From NCBI GenBank assembly GCA_027365385.1, contig DAHXNN010000215.1:1-36262 (forward strand): a stretch of DNA of 36,262 nt, given 5' to 3'. Source of the stretch: Acidimicrobiaceae bacterium. GTDB taxonomy: Bacteria; Actinomycetota; Acidimicrobiia; Acidimicrobiales; Bog-793. This document shows, piece by piece, positions 22,650-30,947 of the stretch. A program made the translations under genes and the position numbers. Under the pieces are notes generated by a model. The model was given only the letters and a program-made list of their open reading frames with translations. It made no database searches and had not been told where the DNA came from. Each line of letters opens with the position of its first letter. Within the stretch, counting starts at the first letter, position 1.

Positions 22650-25403
22650 GTGGCAACGACACGGGGGGCCGACGCGACGGCTGGGAGGAGCACGCGGTCC
22701 CAGCCAAGTCCCTCCCCGCGTGGCGCCGCACAGCACAAGGGCAAGGCGAGCCACAAGGACAAGGCTCCGGCCCGTCGTTCCTCCCCGGCCCCTGGCCCCC
22801 GGCGTGCGGTCGCGCCCGCCCGCCCGCCGGCCAGCCGCCGGATCGCAATACTCGTCGCCCGCCAGCCCGACGAGTTGTGGGGTTGGCTGCTCGTCGTCCT
22901 CGGTCTCCTCCTCGTGCTCGGCGTCCACGCGGACGTCCTCGGCCTGGCCGGCCACTATCTCCGTCGCTACGGAGCCGCCGTGCTCGGCTGGGGCCTCGAC
23001 GTCCTCCCGCTCGGACTGGTGGCGGTCGGTGCCTCGCTTGTCGCGGGCAAGGCGCGCCGGGGCGTCGCCGGCGCGCTCGTCGCCCTCTCTCTACTAGCCG
23101 TCTGCGGTGCCGGGCTCGGCGACCTCGCGGGGGGTCTCCCACGAGTCGGTGCCGGAGCGCACCGCCTCGGTGGGGCCGGAGGCGTCGTCGGTGCGTCGAT
23201 CGGTGACGGCCTCCATGTCCTTCTCGGGACCGCGGGTGCTGCAGTGCTGCTCGCCGGGATCGCGTTCGTCGCCGGGTGCGTGGCGATTGGCCTACCGGTG
23301 CGCTCCGCTCTCGTAGGGATCGGACGTGGCGTGCGGCATGCGGCGCGAGCTGCGCGGGCGCTATGGACGGGCGAGGGCCCGGCAGGGGTGTCGGCCGTCC
23401 CCGGCGCGGGTGCCACCGCCGTCGGCACGGTGAGCGTCGCTCCACCCAACGGCGATGCCGGCACTGGAGCTGGTCGGAGCCTCGAGTACGGATCGGCCTT
23501 CCTCGCAGACGCGGGGGCCGGGGCAGCCGGTGGAGCGGACCTCCGCGGCTCCTCGCCCGCCGGGACCGGTGCGCTGCCTGGCGACGCGGAGGACTCGTCG
23601 GATGCCGATGCAGGCCCGCGACCGGCGGTCGACCAGAGCGAGGGTGCTCGAGTCGCGCCGGGCGAGGCGCCCCCGTCCACGCCGAGACGCCCTGGCCGTC
23701 CGACGCGACAGGGGGCAGCCCAGGCAGGGACGGCGGACCCGCATGCCGAGGGCGACACCGACCTGGCGGGAGAGCAGCTCAGCCTCGGTGTGGTCCGGCC
23801 GCCCGGCCCGTGGCGCCTCCCCTCGAGCCGCCTGTTGGAACGAACCAAGGAGCAGGACCTCGACCGTCGTGCCGTCGAGGAGCGTGGCAAGGTCCTCGAG
23901 CGCGCGCTCGCCGCACACGGCGTCGAGACGCATCTGGTGGGCTTCACGGTCGGCCCGACGGTGACCCGCTTCGAGCTCGAGCTGGGCGCGGGGGTCAAGG
24001 TCGCCCGTGTGACGAACCTCGCGAAGGACATCGCCTACGCGATGGCTTCGCCCGACGTCCGCATCCTCGCCCCGATCCCGGGACGCTCGGCGATCGGCGT
24101 CGAGGTGCCGAACGTCGACCGTCAGCTCGTCACGCTCGGCGACGTGCTCGCCTCTCCCGAGGCACGCCGGGCAGTGCATCCCCTCGAGGTCGGCCTCGGC
24201 CGGGACATCGCCGGCCGCGCCGTCATGGCCAACCTCGCGGAGATGCCGCACCTGCTGATAGCGGGAGCGACAGGCGCAGGCAAGTCGTCCTGCATCAACT
24301 CCATCATCACGTCGGTGCTCATGCGCTCGACACCCGACGAGGTCCGGATGATCCTCGTCGACCCGAAGAGAGTCGAGCTCGGCCAGTACAACGGCCTGCC
24401 GCACCTGCTCACGCAGGTTGTCGTCAATCCGAAGCGTGCCGCCAACGCGCTCAGCTGGGCAGTCACGGAGATGGAGCGCCGCTACGACCTGCTCGCCGAG
24501 GCCGGGATGCGTGACGTCACCGGATACAACGCCGCCGTCGACAGGGGGGACTTCAACGAGGGACCGTTCGACCCCGGCCTCGGACCGCTCGAATCCCGCT
24601 CCCCCACTGCCACCGACGGCGACGGCGACGCCACCGACGGCGACGCCACCGACGGCGACGGCACCGACGGCGACGGCACGATGGAGGCAGGCTCGGACCA
24701 CGGCGGTGCGATGCGTGACGGTGCGCCGAGCCGGTTCCAGCGGCTCCCGTTCATCCTGATCGTCGTCGACGAGCTGAACGACCTGATGATGGTGGCTGCC
24801 CGTGACGTCGAGGAGTCGATCTGCCGCATCGCGCAGATGGCCCGTGCTGTCGGCATCCACCTGGTCATCGCCACGCAGCGCCCGTCGGTCGACGTCATCA
24901 CCGGGGTCATCAAGGCGAACGTGCCGTCACGGCTCGCCTTCTCCGTCTCCTCGCTCGCCGACTCACGAGTGATCCTCGACCAGCCCGGCGCCGAGCGCCT
25001 CGTCGGGCGCGGCGACCTCCTCTTGCTCACCGCGTCGTCGAGCGTTCCCCGCCGGATCCAGGGCCCCTGGGTGAGCGAGGAGGAGGTGCGCTCGGTCGTC
25101 GGGCATTGGCGCAGGTTGAGCGCGCCGGCCTACGTCGAGGGCGTCGTTGGTGACGATTCGGCGCCGGGCACCAGCCACTCCGGCCTCGGCGACGACGACG
25201 AGCTCCTCCACCAGGCCATGGAGCTCGTCGTGCGCTCGCAGCTAGGCTCCACCTCCATGTTGCAGCGCAAGCTCCGCGTCGGCTTCGCGCGCGCCGGGCG
25301 CCTCATGGACCTGCTCGAGCAGCGCGGAGTCGTGGGCCCGTCGGAGGGTTCGAAGGCTCGGGCAGTGCTCATGACCCCCGACGAGCTTGACGAAGCCGGC
25401 TGA
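22650..25403 (+). CDS. ftsK: FtsK/SpoIIIE-type DNA translocase
   Basis: About 917 residues; moves chromosome DNA through the division septum. A basic Lys/Pro/Arg-rich N-terminus precedes several membrane helices (about residues 75-225), then a long Gly/Ala/Pro-rich linker. The motor follows: Walker A GATGAGKSS near 540, Walker B ILIVVDELNDLMMV near 703, ATQRPSVDVITGVIKAN, and a C-terminal gamma domain (LVVRSQLGSTSMLQRKLRVGF) for KOPS-like DNA recognition. Odd: a repeat-containing acidic loop of about 40 residues (ATDGD units) is inserted just before Walker B. The start is uncertain: GTG 22650 follows a -10 element, and the track start TTG 22605 or GTG 22614 would be longer. It overlaps the next track ORF by 17 bases. 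Confidence 0.94.
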   Translation: MATTRGADATAGRSTRSQPSPSPRGAAQHKGKASHKDKAPARRSSPAPGPRRAVAPARPPASRRIAILVARQPDELWGWLLVVLGLLLVLGVHADVLGLAGHYLRRYGAAVLGWGLDVLPLGLVAVGASLVAGKARRGVAGALVALSLLAVCGAGLGDLAGGLPRVGAGAHRLGGAGGVVGASIGDGLHVLLGTAGAAVLLAGIAFVAGCVAIGLPVRSALVGIGRGVRHAARAARALWTGEGPAGVSAVPGAGATAVGTVSVAPPNGDAGTGAGRSLEYGSAFLADAGAGAAGGADLRGSSPAGTGALPGDAEDSSDADAGPRPAVDQSEGARVAPGEAPPSTPRRPGRPTRQGAAQAGTADPHAEGDTDLAGEQLSLGVVRPPGPWRLPSSRLLERTKEQDLDRRAVEERGKVLERALAAHGVETHLVGFTVGPTVTRFELELGAGVKVARVTNLAKDIAYAMASPDVRILAPIPGRSAIGVEVPNVDRQLVTLGDVLASPEARRAVHPLEVGLGRDIAGRAVMANLAEMPHLLIAGATGAGKSSCINSIITSVLMRSTPDEVRMILVDPKRVELGQYNGLPHLLTQVVVNPKRAANALSWAVTEMERRYDLLAEAGMRDVTGYNAAVDRGDFNEGPFDPGLGPLESRSPTATDGDGDATDGDATDGDGTDGDGTMEAGSDHGGAMRDGAPSRFQRLPFILIVVDELNDLMMVAARDVEESICRIAQMARAVGIHLVIATQRPSVDVITGVIKANVPSRLAFSVSSLADSRVILDQPGAERLVGRGDLLLLTASSSVPRRIQGPWVSEEEVRSVVGHWRRLSAPAYVEGVVGDDSAPGTSHSGLGDDDELLHQAMELVVRSQLGSTSMLQRKLRVGFARAGRLMDLLEQRGVVGPSEGSKARAVLMTPDELDEAG
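24609..24680 (+). repeat. 15-bp tandem repeat inside ftsK
   Basis: The unit GCCACCGACGGCGAC (Ala-Thr-Asp-Gly-Asp) occurs three times, then once as GGCACCGACGGCGAC, with one interposed GGCGAC and a final partial unit. It encodes an acidic Gly-Asp loop between the N-terminal half of the motor and Walker B. Confidence 0.88.
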
Positions 25404-26811
25404 CCGCTCCGGGCGCACGTTGTCAGGGTCTGGCGCGTCCCTCGTCGGAGAGGCCGGGCTTGCCGGCGGATCCGGCGGCCTGCGCACCGGATCACGGCGC
25501 ACCGACCTCGACGCGGACGTTCGGCGGCGCATCGATTCCCGCCGCCGCCACCGGCGGGCGCAAGTGCGCCGCCGCCGACTGGTCCTCGCGTCCGCGGTCG
25601 CACTGCTCTGCCTCGGCGGCTACGTCACCTTCGGCCAAGGCGGCGGCGCGGCGGCGCGGGACGTGTCGAGCCAGGAGCTGCTCCCGCCGCCGCGCCTGAC
25701 CGCGTTCGTGGCAGGCCGCGAGGTCGTGCCCGGCCACCTCACCGACCACCTGCCGTGGCCGGTGGTCGGACAGGGTGCCGTCGCGGTGCTCGGCTCCGGA
25801 CTCGTCGCGCGCTCGCCCGGAGAGCGTGAGGTGCCGATCGCAAGTCTCACGAAGATGATGACAGCGCTCGTCGTGCTCGACGACCGCCCGCTGTCCCTCG
25901 GGCAGCAGGGTCCGTCGATCCGCATGACCCGCGCCGACGCCGTGGCCTGGGTGGCTGACTCGCAGGCGGGAGACAGCACGCTTCCGGTCCAGGCGGGGGA
26001 GGTCCTCACGGAGTACCAGCTCCTCGAGGGCCTTCTCATCCCGTCGGGCGACAACATCGCCACCTTGCTCGCGCGCTGGGACGCAGGGAGCGTCCGAGCG
26101 TTCGTCGCGAAGATGAACGCCGAGGCGCGCCTGCTCGGGCTCGACCATACGCACTACGCGGACGCGAGCGGGCTCGATCCCGGGTCACGGAGCACTGCTG
26201 CGGACCAGGCTGTGCTCGCTTCCGAGCTCATGCGCGATCCCGTCGTGCGACGGATCGTCGCGTACCCGAGCCTTCCGTTCCCGGTCGCCGGGACCATCTG
26301 GAACTACAATCCCGCGCTCGGGACCGACGGCATCGTGGGGGTGAAGTCCGGCTTCACGGGTCAGGCGGCAGGTTGCCTCGTGGCAGCTGCCTACCGTGAC
26401 ATCGGAGGGCGGAGCGTGCTCGTCGTGACCTCCGCCCTCGGTCAACCGCTCGGGCTCGGCCAGGCCGCACAAGCGGACGAGGCTCTCCTCGCGAGCGCGA
26501 GCGCGAGCCTCGTCCGTTACCGGATCCTTCCGGCCGGCGGGCAGGTCGGCACCGCACGCTTCGCCTGGAGCGGCTCGGCGGTGCCGGTCGACGCGCCCGA
26601 GCTGCCGACGTCGGTCGTCACCTTCCCTGGAAGCGTCGTGACGACGCGGCTCGCTCCGAGCCCGACTGCGATCACCGCGGCCAGCCCCGAGCGGAGCGTG
26701 CCCGTCGGATCGGTCGAGGTGGTGTCCTCCGGTGGTCTCGACCTCGCCGTGCCGGTGACCGCGCAGTCGTTGCCACCGGTGCCGGCCGGCTGGTCGCCGG
26801 CCACGGGCTAG
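25387..26811 (+). CDS. serine-type D-Ala-D-Ala carboxypeptidase (family S11, DacA-like)
   Basis: 474 residues; extracytoplasmic trimming of peptidoglycan stem peptides. A long Arg-rich cytoplasmic start leads to one signal anchor (residues 65-83). The catalytic domain has SLTK (S153, K156), SGDN at the SxN position (S220) and KSG (K320), the three S11 motifs. A Ser/Val/Thr-rich C-terminal extension follows; the typical amphipathic membrane anchor of PBP5 is not evident. There is no ATG or GTG in the expected region: TTG 25387 overlaps ftsK by 17 bases, and TTG 25420 would be just outside it; neither has a clear SD. The next gene, thrB, begins seven bases after the stop. Confidence 0.9.
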   Translation: MTKPADRSGRTLSGSGASLVGEAGLAGGSGGLRTGSRRTDLDADVRRRIDSRRRHRRAQVRRRRLVLASAVALLCLGGYVTFGQGGGAAARDVSSQELLPPPRLTAFVAGREVVPGHLTDHLPWPVVGQGAVAVLGSGLVARSPGEREVPIASLTKMMTALVVLDDRPLSLGQQGPSIRMTRADAVAWVADSQAGDSTLPVQAGEVLTEYQLLEGLLIPSGDNIATLLARWDAGSVRAFVAKMNAEARLLGLDHTHYADASGLDPGSRSTAADQAVLASELMRDPVVRRIVAYPSLPFPVAGTIWNYNPALGTDGIVGVKSGFTGQAAGCLVAAAYRDIGGRSVLVVTSALGQPLGLGQAAQADEALLASASASLVRYRILPAGGQVGTARFAWSGSAVPVDAPELPTSVVTFPGSVVTTRLAPSPTAITAASPERSVPVGSVEVVSSGGLDLAVPVTAQSLPPVPAGWSPATG

Positions 26812-26817
26812 CTGGTC

Positions 26818-27669
26818 GTGCGCGCGCGCGTCCCGGCCTCGACGTCCAACCTCGGTCCGGGCTTCGACGTCCTCGGTCTCGCGCTCGGCCTGTACGTCGA
26901 GGTCGAGATCACCGATGCTCCCCGTCTCGACCTGCGGAGCACGGGCGAAGGTGCCGAGCTCGCCCAGGATTCGACGCACCTTGCAGCGCGCGTCGCTTCC
27001 CAGATCTGTGGCCATGACCGTCTGGCGATCACCGTGCACTCGTCGATCCCGGTGGGGAGGGGCCTCGGCTCGTCCGCGGCGCTCGCGGTCGCCGCGGCGG
27101 CTGCAGCCGGCTCCGCCGACCCGCTCGCCGTCGCCGCGGCCGTGGACGGCCATGGCGAGAACGCAGCAGCATCGGTGCTCGGTGGCCTCGTTGCCGCGCC
27201 GATCGTCGACGGGAAGCCGGTCGTGCGCCGCCTCCCCCTCGATCCCGGCCTCGGCTTCGTCGTGCTCGTGCCCGACCGCGCCCTGGCGACAGCGCAGGCG
27301 CGCGCCGCGCTGCCCGCCATGGTGCCGTTTCGCGACGCCGTGGCGAACCTCGGCCGGCTCACCCTCCTCCTCGCCGGGCTCGCGGACGCGTCGCTCCTCG
27401 AGCGCGCGGCCGGCGACGACCGTCTTCACCAGGCCGCCCGTGCGCCTCTGTTCCCCGAGGCACCAGAGCTCCTCCGGGCTCTCGAGGAGGCTGGAGCAGT
27501 CGTCGCGTGCTGGTCGGGCGCGGGTCCGAGCCTGCTCGGGATATGCCGGGACCGCGAGAAGGTGCCGTCGGTGCGCGACGCGGGGGAGCGCGCGCTCGAT
27601 CGGGCGGGTGTCCGCGGGCGGGCCGTCGAGCTCGTTCCCGACCTCTGCGGTCTCGTCGTCGAGAGCTGA
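26818..27669 (+). CDS. thrB: homoserine kinase
   Basis: 283 residues; GHMP kinase that phosphorylates homoserine in threonine synthesis. It has the N-terminal motif VPASTSNLGPGFDVLGLAL, the GHMP ATP-binding loop PVGRGLGSSAA (78-88), the substrate segment GGLVAAPI, and the C-terminal motif GAGPSLLGIC. GTG 26818 lies seven bases after the D,D-carboxypeptidase stop and has no SD; the CTG two codons earlier is a possible alternative. Its stop is just four bases from that of sufU, which runs the other way. Other threonine genes (hom, thrC) are not in the window. Confidence 0.95.
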   Translation: MRARVPASTSNLGPGFDVLGLALGLYVEVEITDAPRLDLRSTGEGAELAQDSTHLAARVASQICGHDRLAITVHSSIPVGRGLGSSAALAVAAAAAAGSADPLAVAAAVDGHGENAAASVLGGLVAAPIVDGKPVVRRLPLDPGLGFVVLVPDRALATAQARAALPAMVPFRDAVANLGRLTLLLAGLADASLLERAAGDDRLHQAARAPLFPEAPELLRALEEAGAVVACWSGAGPSLLGICRDREKVPSVRDAGERALDRAGVRGRAVELVPDLCGLVVES

Positions 27670-27673
27670 CCCT

Positions 27674-28177
27674 TCAGCTCTCCGCGGACTCGACTTCGTC
27701 GAGGCCCTGGCTGAGCGTGTTCCACGAGAGCGTGGCGCATTTGATGCGCACGGGGAACTTGACGACGCCGGCCAGTGCGGCGAGCTCGCCGAGCGACGAC
27801 GGGTCGAGGAGGTCGTCGGACCCGTCGTCGTCCTCGCCCTCCTCGCCGTCGCCGTCGGTCCCGAGCTGTGACTCGTGGATCGACATCATCGACTTGAACG
27901 AGCGCACGAGCGTACGGACCTCCGCGACAGTCCGCCCCTTGGCCGCTGCGGACATCATCGAGGCGGACGACTGACTGATCGAGCAGCCCTGACCGGAGAT
28001 CTTGAGATCCGAGACGACGCCGTCCTCGACGTCGAGGTAGACCACGATCTCGTCACCGCAGAGAGGATTGAAGCCCTCGACGCGATGTGCCGGCGGGATC
28101 GGGAGCTCACCGCGATTGCGCGGCGAACGGTAGTGGTCGAGGATGATCTCCCGGTATAGGTCTTCGAGTCCTGCCAT
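27674..28177 (-). CDS. sufU: SufU-type Fe-S cluster assembly protein
   Basis: 167 residues; accepts sulfur from SufS through a zinc-exchange mechanism in Gram-positive SUF systems. The three cysteines of the family are present: PLCGDE (C40, D42), GQGCSIS (C65) and IKCATLSW (C147). An acidic insert of about 20 residues (GDGEEGEDDDGSDD) interrupts the segment before LGELAALAGV and makes the protein longer than the usual 145-150. The start at MAGLEDLY is set by the family N-terminus, with AGGA upstream; the track's longer start belongs to the sufS shadow. It is the last gene of the minus-strand suf operon, 67 bases after sufS, and converges with thrB. Confidence 0.94.
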   Translation of the reverse strand: MAGLEDLYREIILDHYRSPRNRGELPIPPAHRVEGFNPLCGDEIVVYLDVEDGVVSDLKISGQGCSISQSSASMMSAAAKGRTVAEVRTLVRSFKSMMSIHESQLGTDGDGEEGEDDDGSDDLLDPSSLGELAALAGVVKFPVRIKCATLSWNTLSQGLDEVESAES

Positions 28178-28244
28178 GGCTCGTCCTGGTCCTTGTCGTC
28201 GTGGTGGTCGGGTCGTGGAGCGCGGCACCCTCTCGGGGGTGCGG

Positions 28245-29591
28245 CTAGCCGAAAAGCCGGCGTACGTCGCGGAGAGCGTCGACCAGCTCGTCGACGTCCT
28301 CTTCGTCGTTGTAGAGGTAGAGCGAGGCGCGAGTGGTCGCCGGTACGCCGAGGCAGCGCATGAGGGGCTTCGCACAGTGGTGCCCCGCGCGGACGCAGAT
28401 GCCTCGCGTGTCGAGCACCTGGGCGACGTCGTGCGGATGGACGTCGCGCACAGCGAAGGAGATCACACCCGACCGACGCACCGGATCGGCTGCGGGGCCG
28501 AAGACCGTGACGTCGTCGCCGTGCTCCGACGCGAGGCGGTCGAGAGCGTATGCAGTGAGCGCGCTCTCGTGCGCGTGGACGCGCTCGAGGCCGACAGCGC
28601 TCAGGTAGTCGACCGCTGCACCGAGACCGACGGCCTCTGCGATCGGCGGCGTCCCCGCTTCGAACTTCCACGGCAGCTCGTTCGGCGTGAAGCCGTCGAG
28701 GCGCACGTCGCGGATCATCTCGCCCCCACCGAGGAACGGCGGCATCACCTCGAGGATCTCCTCGCGTGCCCAGAGCACGCCGATTCCCGTCGGGCCGAGC
28801 ATCTTGTGGCCGGTGAAGCCGAAGAAGTCGACGCCGAGAGCGGCGACGTCGACCGGGCGGTGAGGCACGAGCTGAGCGCCGTCAGCGAGGACGAGCGCGC
28901 CGGCACGCTTGGCCGCTGCCACGACCGGTGCCAGGTCGACGACGGTGCCGAGCACGTTCGACGCACAGGTCAACGCGACGAGCTTCGCTCCATCGACGAG
29001 CCGGTCGATATCGGAGACGTCGAGCTGGTAGTCGGCACCGAGACGCAGGTAACGCAGCTCCACGCCACGATCTTGTGCGAGCATCAGCCACGGCACGAGG
29101 TTCGCGTGGTGCTCGATCTCGGTGAGCACGACGACGTCGCCGGCCCCCAGCTCGTGGCGCGCCCAGCTGTATGCGACGAGATTGATCGCCTCGGTCACGT
29201 TCTTCGTGAAGACGATCTCCGTCGCCGGACGAGGCGCCCCGACGAACCGCCCGACGGCCACACGAGCGCTCTCGTAGAGGCGCGTCGCCTCCTCCGCGAT
29301 CGCGTACACGCCCCGGTGGACGTTCGCGTGGGTCGTCTCGTAGTAACGGTCCATCGCGTCGAGCACGGAACGGGGGTGCTGCGCGGACGCTGCCGAGTCG
29401 AGGTAGACGACGCGGCCACCTGGTCGGTCGGACGAGAGCAGGGGGAAGTCCGCGCGCAATGCTCGTGGGTCGAGATCGGCGTGCCCGGCCGCAGGCACCA
29501 CCCCGGCTCGACGTGGCGACCGTTCTCCCGTGGATCCCGTGGACCTTCTCTTGACGTCGGTGTCGAGGACGATTTTCGGCTCGGCGCTCAT
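28245..29591 (-). CDS. sufS: SufS-type cysteine desulfurase
   Basis: 448 residues; pyridoxal-phosphate enzyme that takes sulfur from cysteine as a persulfide for Fe-S cluster assembly. Motifs: YLDSAASAQHP, HHANLVPW, the PLP Lys in FTGHKMLGP (K263) and the persulfide Cys in RAGHHCAKPLM (C406), the short-loop form of group II enzymes. About 40 residues at the N-terminus are poorly conserved. The second ATG (29591) is favoured because it overlaps the sufC stop as ATGA and has GAAGGA eight bases upstream; the track start is three codons earlier. It works with SufU just downstream. Confidence 0.95.
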   Translation of the reverse strand: MSAEPKIVLDTDVKRRSTGSTGERSPRRAGVVPAAGHADLDPRALRADFPLLSSDRPGGRVVYLDSAASAQHPRSVLDAMDRYYETTHANVHRGVYAIAEEATRLYESARVAVGRFVGAPRPATEIVFTKNVTEAINLVAYSWARHELGAGDVVVLTEIEHHANLVPWLMLAQDRGVELRYLRLGADYQLDVSDIDRLVDGAKLVALTCASNVLGTVVDLAPVVAAAKRAGALVLADGAQLVPHRPVDVAALGVDFFGFTGHKMLGPTGIGVLWAREEILEVMPPFLGGGEMIRDVRLDGFTPNELPWKFEAGTPPIAEAVGLGAAVDYLSAVGLERVHAHESALTAYALDRLASEHGDDVTVFGPAADPVRRSGVISFAVRDVHPHDVAQVLDTRGICVRAGHHCAKPLMRCLGVPATTRASLYLYNDEEDVDELVDALRDVRRLFG

Positions 29592-30409
29592 CTTTGCCAT
29601 CCTTCGTAGCCGTCACGCTCGAGGCGCTCGGCGAGCTCCGGTCCGCCGCTCTCGACGACGCGTCCCGCGACGAGCACATGGATCCTGTCCGGAGCGAGCT
29701 CGTCGAGGATGCGCCGGTAGTGGGTGACGAGGACGACGCCGAGCTGCGGGCGTGCCCGGCGGACCTCCTCGACCCCGCGGGCAACGGCCCGCACCCCGTC
29801 GATGTCCAGACCCGAGTCCGTCTCGTCGAGGACGGCGAGGTCCGGCTCGAGCAGCGCCATCTGCAGGATCTCGTTACGCTTCTTCTCGCCCCCGGAGAAG
29901 CCGTCGTTCAAGTGGCGCTCCCCGAAGGACAGGTCCATGCCGAGTCGCTCGAGCCACTCGCGCAGCTTGACGCGCACCTCGAGCACCGAGAGGTCGCCTC
30001 CGCGGCGTGCTGCCGCGGCCTGGCGGAGGAACTGCGCGATCGGCACGCCCGGGATCTCCTCCGGATACTGGAACGCGAGGAACATCCCGAGCTTCGCACG
30101 TGCGTCCGGGGAGAGCAGCGTCACGTCCTCGCCGCGAAGCGCGATGCGGCCCGAGTCGACGACGTAGGCAGGGTTGCCGAGAAGGACGTTCGCGAAGGTG
30201 GACTTACCGGAGCCGTTGGGGCCCATGATCGCGTGGAGCTCGCCGGCGCCGACCGTGAGGTCGACGCCACGCAGGATCTGCGTGCCCTCGACGCTCACGC
30301 GGAGGTCGTCGACGACGAGAAGTGGCACGTCCGGGGACGCGGGGCCTGCGCTCGTGCCGTGGCCGGCGAGAACGCTGTCGGTCGGAGGGGCGGCAGCCAT
30401 CGGTTCCAT
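29588..30409 (-). CDS. sufC: SufC Fe-S assembly ATPase
   Basis: 273 residues; cytoplasmic ABC-type ATPase that drives the SufB-SufD scaffold. Walker A is GPNGSGKST (63-71), followed by the SufC-specific FLAFQYPEEIPGV, the signature FSGGEKKRNEI, Walker B LAVLDETDSGLD, and the switch His in VLVTHYRR. The first 28 residues are a low-complexity extension. ATG 30409 or the ATG three codons later may be used; no SD is visible. It is the first gene of the minus operon: sufB and sufD, its usual partners and usual upstream neighbours, are absent from this window. Confidence 0.95.
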   Translation of the reverse strand: MEPMAAAPPTDSVLAGHGTSAGPASPDVPLLVVDDLRVSVEGTQILRGVDLTVGAGELHAIMGPNGSGKSTFANVLLGNPAYVVDSGRIALRGEDVTLLSPDARAKLGMFLAFQYPEEIPGVPIAQFLRQAAAARRGGDLSVLEVRVKLREWLERLGMDLSFGERHLNDGFSGGEKKRNEILQMALLEPDLAVLDETDSGLDIDGVRAVARGVEEVRRARPQLGVVLVTHYRRILDELAPDRIHVLVAGRVVESGGPELAERLERDGYEGWQR

Positions 30410-30433
30410 GCTAGGCGCGCCACAGGATTTCCA

Positions 30434-30607
30434 CTACAGCGGTAGGAGAAATAGTGGTGACGGCAGCGGCAGCGGCAGCGGCAGAGGGGAGTGGAGGCGC
30501 TGCGAAGACGCCCCCCGCGCGCGCCAGGGCAGGCGAGGCGCTCTCACCAGCCTCTCGACGGCGTAGCTGTGGACCTCGACGGCGGAGTCCTCGAAGCGCA
30601 GGGCCAT
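30434..30607 (-). pseudogene. short ORF upstream of sufC, possibly a broken gene
   Basis: 57 codons, missing from the ORF track. The first 22 residues (MALRFEDSAVEVHSYAVERL and two more) look like ordinary protein sequence, but after that the frame turns into Arg-rich and then Pro-Leu repeats where it crosses the GGCAGC hexamer run. TAGCCT on the minus strand lies exactly six bases before the ATG, the same geometry as before dapA, so it may be transcribed leaderless. A frameshift after residue 22 would continue into a plausible Ala-rich frame ending at 30411. I cannot name a family. It could be a remnant, a real small protein, or chance. Confidence 0.3.
30462..30485 (+). repeat. hexanucleotide repeat (GGCAGC)x3 plus a partial unit
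   Basis: Three perfect GGCAGC units and a fourth reading GGCAGA, in the otherwise non-coding region upstream of sufC. It is the same unit as in the carB C-terminus. Confidence 0.8.
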
Positions 30608-30705
30608 GGAGCAAGGCTAGGCCGTCCACGAGCCTGGCCGGTCCTGGCCGCGGGATCTCGCCGAGCTGCTCGCGGGCAATGCACGACAAACGACGGCGAC
30701 GTTGG

Positions 30706-30740
30706 TATTCTGAGCGCACCAGAGAAAGGAGGTGGTCCAA
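30706..30740 (+). promoter_or_regulatory. promoter -10 and extended Shine-Dalgarno sequence
   Basis: TATTCT (30706-30711, TAnnnT) should start transcription near 30718. It is followed by AGAAAGGAGGTGGTCC (30723-30738), which matches the complement of the 16S rRNA 3' end (AGAAAGGAGGTGATCC) at 15 of 16 bases. This is far longer than any other SD in the window, and the AT content here is above that of the surroundings. GACAAA at 30685-30690 is a weak -35 at 15 bases. The arrangement shows an actively used plus-strand transcription and translation start where no ordinary gene follows. Confidence 0.6.
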
Positions 30741-30785
30741 CTGAGTAGTCAACTTGTTGGGACCCTGGAGGTGGCTGGCCGCTAG
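30741..30785 (+). CDS. 14-residue small ORF with CTG start behind the extended SD
   Basis: CTG 30741 lies eight bases after GGAGG and opens a 14-residue frame, MSSQLVGTLEVAGR, ending at TAG 30785. The start codon and most of the ORF lie in or beside a hairpin: GGTCCAAC (30734-30741) pairs with GTTGGGACC (30755-30763) with one bulged G. The peptide could be a leader peptide whose translation controls the RNA downstream, or a small protein in its own right. There is no run of one amino acid that would suggest classical attenuation. Unrecognised. Confidence 0.35.
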   Translation: MSSQLVGTLEVAGR

Positions 30786-30921
30786 TCGGCAAGCTGGACC
30801 ATCTGGCGAAACCCACCAGACACCGTCGGCGCACCGGTTGGGAGCTGGTCCCGCCCGAGCAGTAGCCCGGGGCGTCGATGTCTTTCCCAGTAGCACGTCG
30901 CGGGCTGCCTTGCGGTCCGGC

Positions 30922-30947
30922 ACCGAGGGGCGCTCCGGCGCCCCTCG
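30922..30947 (+). terminator. terminator-like hairpin, 11-bp stem with TCCG loop
   Basis: CCGAGGGGCGC pairs perfectly with GCGCCCCTCGG around TCCG. No T tract follows, as is usual for many high-GC actinobacterial terminators. It could end the RNA starting at 30717, and on the other strand it lies beyond the stop of the secreted repeat gene (31063). The remaining bases up to 31062 hold a short repeat, GAGCGGTCATCATCGG, seen twice around 30987-31021. Confidence 0.55.

Noticed and set aside
20522-22762. 746-aa minus-strand ORF
   Set aside because: Covers rnj and part of dapA and ftsK on the other strand; both real genes have complete motifs.
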